64,000 bases of DNA from Paraburkholderia sp. BL23I1N1 (GTDB taxonomy: Bacteria; Pseudomonadota; Gammaproteobacteria; Burkholderiales; Burkholderiaceae): contig NZ_RAPV01000002.1 of assembly GCF_003610295.1 (NCBI RefSeq), forward strand, positions 1,116,001-1,180,000, written 5' to 3'. Below are positions 61,774 through 64,000 of the stretch, piece after piece. The notes below the pieces were generated by a model that saw nothing but the letters and a program-made list of their open reading frames with translations, did not search any database and was not told the DNA's origin. The translations under genes and the position numbers were made by a program. Positions within the stretch are counted from its first letter, which is position 1, and each line of letters starts with the position of its first letter.

Positions 61774-62095
61774 CGTGTAGGCGAAAGGATCTGACGGGAA
61801 ACGTTCCTGTTAACGGCGGCTGATTACGGAGCTTGGGGCTCGCGGGGATCGGTCGCCAGCATAAAGCCGTGAAGCGTACCAGATTGTTAATTCAATTTAA
61901 ATCGAGCGGTTTTCACACGCATGGCAAAGAATTTTCCCTCCGTCAAAGCATTTCGTCCCTCCAGCAAAACGATTCCCGCAATAACGCTGCCAATAATCCC
62001 GCATGGCCTCAGTGTCGTGACTCCCTCGGCACAGCGTGACGGAGACCAGAAATGAATCCCCTTATTGACTATCAGACAAGTGAGAGCGGAACGTA
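61774..62095. other. Divergent spacer between regulator and adhesin genes
   Basis: A 322-bp AT-rich spacer (ttgttaattcaatttaaat at about 61884) with no gene. It should hold promoters for the two-component operon and for the adhesin. I could not assign boxes. GAGAGCGGAACGTA gives only a moderate ribosome site for the adhesin. Confidence 0.5.
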
Positions 62096-63925
62096 ATGAA
62101 CAAGAACCGATTTAAGTTGGTTTGGAATCGCCGATTTGGCGCGCTGGTCGCGGCAGCCGAGACGCAGCGCGGCGTACAGGGTGAAGCAGGGCAAGCGGAA
62201 ATGGGGCAGGTCGGTCGTCCCCTGAGGTCGAAAGTAGCACTCGCTGTGCTCACGGCGCTCACGCTCTCGGCTGGATATGCATATGCAGATAACCTGGCAG
62301 TTGGCGGTGAGATCGGCGGGACGACTGCAACGATTGGGGGAGCTACGGCTCCGTCCGCGAGTACAGGCGGGACCCTTCCCGCTGTAGCCGGTGACGCGAA
62401 CAACACGAGTCAGAATACAGCGGTCGGGATCAATGTCGCCGCAAATGGCGGAGCCGCAACCGCGCTGGGTGATACGGTAACTGCAAGCGGCCAGAATGCC
62501 ACGGCCGTTGGCGCTAATTCGGTCGCAAGCGGAAATAACGCCGTGGCATATGGCGGTGGCGCGAGTGCGGTCGGATCGGGCGCGACCGCCTTGGGCGCAC
62601 AAGCATCGGTCACTGGAGCAAATTCAACCGCGCTAGGTAATCACGCTTCTGCAACTGGTAACGGTGCATTTGCAGCAGGGGTGGGCGCAGTCGCAAACGG
62701 TGGTGCATCCTATAACTCCGCAATTGCGATTGGAGCAAACGCTACTGCAACGTCGACTACGCCTGCCTCGCCGATCGCGATCGGCCCGGGCGCCCAAGCA
62801 CTAAACGGCGAAGCCGTCGCCCTCGGAAATGGCGCTTTTGCGCAGGGTAACGGCTCCGTATCCATGGGCGTGAGCGCCAACGCAGCAGTAGCGGGTACGG
62901 TTGCACTGGGCGGTCTCGCACAGGCGACAGGCGCCAATTCAATTGCGATCGGTAACGCAGCCGCGGCTTCGACCGCTGATTCGACGGCGCTCGGTTCCGG
63001 CGCGGTCACGCGCGCGGCAACCAACGTGAGCAGCGTCACGCTGAACGGCGTCACCTTCGGTGGCTTCGCCGGCGCGACGCCGACCGGCGTGGTGAGTTTC
63101 GGCGCGGTCGGTCAGGAGCATCAGTTGCAAAATGTCGCCGCCGGGCAGATTAGCGCAACGAGTACGGACGCAGTGAACGGCTCGCAACTTTTCTCGATTG
63201 CTTCACAAGTCTCGGCTCTGTCGACCAAGGTGAGCACAGTGGCCGCGACAGTCGACACGATCTCGACAAGCGGCGCGAACGGCACGGTTGCAGACCCGAC
63301 TGATACGGCGGTAGGTAAAAATACGGTCGTGTCAGTATCGAACGGAACCGCCGTGGGCAGCGGTTCGAACGTTTCGGGTCAAGACGGAACGGCAATCGGC
63401 ACGAACGCGACAGTCACCGCCGCGCGTGCAACCGCCATTGGCACGAATTCCAAAGTCACGGGCACGGACTCGACCGCCATCGGCACCAGCAGCCAGGCCA
63501 CCGCGAACAATTCGGTTGCCCTGGGTGCAAATTCAGTTGCAGACCGGGACAACACGGTTTCTGTTGGTGCGCCGGGCGCTGAGCGTCAGATTACCAACGT
63601 TGCAGACGGTACGGCTCCGACTGATGTCGTCAATGTGCGACAGTTGAATGGCGCAATCAACAGCGTTCGCGATGACATGCAGAAATATCGCCGTGACGCG
63701 AGCGCGGGTACAGCATCCGCAATCGCCATGGCGAACTTGCCGCAAGCGGTGTTGCCGGGTGAGAAGGTTGTAGCACTCGCGGCCGGCAACTACGGCGGGC
63801 AGTCCGCGATGGCTGTGGGTCTCTCGGTCGCGACGCAAAAGTGGATGGTCAAAGGCTCGGTCACGACGGGCGTTTCCGGCCACGGGTCCGTGGGTGCTGG
63901 CGCAGGCGTTGGCTACCGCTGGTAA
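62096..63925 (+). CDS. YadA-like trimeric autotransporter adhesin
   Basis: 609 residues. The extended signal peptide (ESPR) MNKNRFKLVWNRRFGALVAA is followed by a hydrophobic segment (SKVALAVLTALTLSAGYAYA). The head (about 75-420) consists of ~14-residue repeats such as TALGDTVTASGQNATAVGAN and STALGNHASATGNGAFAAG, which form a left-handed beta-roll. A short neck and stalk (QISATSTDAVNGSQLFSIAS and NVRQLNGAINSVRDDMQKYR) lead to the membrane anchor ending SVGAGAGVGYRW. It is secreted by type V and exposed on the cell surface. It is small for the family but complete. Confidence 0.95.
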   Translation: MNKNRFKLVWNRRFGALVAAAETQRGVQGEAGQAEMGQVGRPLRSKVALAVLTALTLSAGYAYADNLAVGGEIGGTTATIGGATAPSASTGGTLPAVAGDANNTSQNTAVGINVAANGGAATALGDTVTASGQNATAVGANSVASGNNAVAYGGGASAVGSGATALGAQASVTGANSTALGNHASATGNGAFAAGVGAVANGGASYNSAIAIGANATATSTTPASPIAIGPGAQALNGEAVALGNGAFAQGNGSVSMGVSANAAVAGTVALGGLAQATGANSIAIGNAAAASTADSTALGSGAVTRAATNVSSVTLNGVTFGGFAGATPTGVVSFGAVGQEHQLQNVAAGQISATSTDAVNGSQLFSIASQVSALSTKVSTVAATVDTISTSGANGTVADPTDTAVGKNTVVSVSNGTAVGSGSNVSGQDGTAIGTNATVTAARATAIGTNSKVTGTDSTAIGTSSQATANNSVALGANSVADRDNTVSVGAPGAERQITNVADGTAPTDVVNVRQLNGAINSVRDDMQKYRRDASAGTASAIAMANLPQAVLPGEKVVALAAGNYGGQSAMAVGLSVATQKWMVKGSVTTGVSGHGSVGAGAGVGYRW

Positions 63926-64000
63926 GTAACCTGGGTGTGTCCCGCTGCTCGCACTTGTGCTGCAGCAGCGGGCAGACATGGAAGAAATAGAAGTGTCTGG

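Overview
The window looks like part of the main chromosome of a GC-rich betaproteobacterium, most likely Burkholderia or Paraburkholderia. The evidence is the ybgC-tolQRAB-pal-cpoB cluster, the ZTP riboswitch-glyA-nrdR unit, hmgA-fahA, a gcdH/iclR pair, DUF3318/YqjE/YqjD-type small membrane proteins and many LysR regulators. Species cannot be fixed from the sequence alone.

Layout. (1) 1-7.9 kb is a pile-up of mobile DNA: an IS5-type stub, an IS6-family element, an IS21 istA stub, a group II intron inside the IS21 end repeats, and an AT-richer gene split by an IS630-family element. The two halves of that gene (6378-7915 and 4102-5298) are in the same frame across the IS. Removing the IS and one TA copy gives one 910-residue protein: RecB/Cas4-like domain, DEDD exonuclease domain, zinc ribbon and IS66-type DDE transposase domain. 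This is the most unusual object here. (2) 9.2-16.8 kb holds an eight-gene minus-strand operon (PanE-like reductase, VOC protein, MaoC hydratase, class III CoA-transferase, AroE, type II AroQ, enoyl-CoA hydratase, MHS transporter) with a divergent LysR gene; it looks like an unassigned catabolic pathway. (3) 17-26.5 kb carries small regulator-target pairs: MocR/NmrA-like, LysR/carboxymuconolactone decarboxylase-like, and LysR with a cystathionine-lyase plus amino-acid ABC transporter operon. (4) 26.5-31.25 kb is a decayed conjugative island (mobilisation and LPD7 fragments, VirB6/TrbL-like gene, orphan ORFs, a C-terminal integrase piece) at the 3' end of tRNA-Lys(TTT).

(5) 31.2-43.2 kb is core: tRNA-Lys with a consensus promoter, the tol-pal operon, an SDR gene, ZTP riboswitch-glyA-nrdR, and a minor-pilin operon (fimT-pilV-pilW-pilX-pilE) with pilX frameshifted. 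(6) 43.2-56.3 kb holds stress-type small membrane proteins, 1-Cys peroxiredoxin, gcdH/iclR, a degenerate EAL protein, the homogentisate pathway genes hmgA-fahA, two MFS exporters, an enoyl-CoA hydratase and a fertility-inhibition-like gene. (7) 56.2-58.6 kb is scarred: a frameshifted ldhA-like gene ending in a 10-bp tandem repeat, and a second IS6-family element that cuts off a TonB-receptor gene. (8) The right end carries a 7TMR-DISM histidine kinase, an AraC-type response regulator and a trimeric autotransporter adhesin, plausibly one signalling-output module.

The genes work together mainly as operons with 1-4 bp overlaps. Regulation is visible as inverted repeats in several divergent spacers. 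Family names come from recognising motifs; no database search was run.
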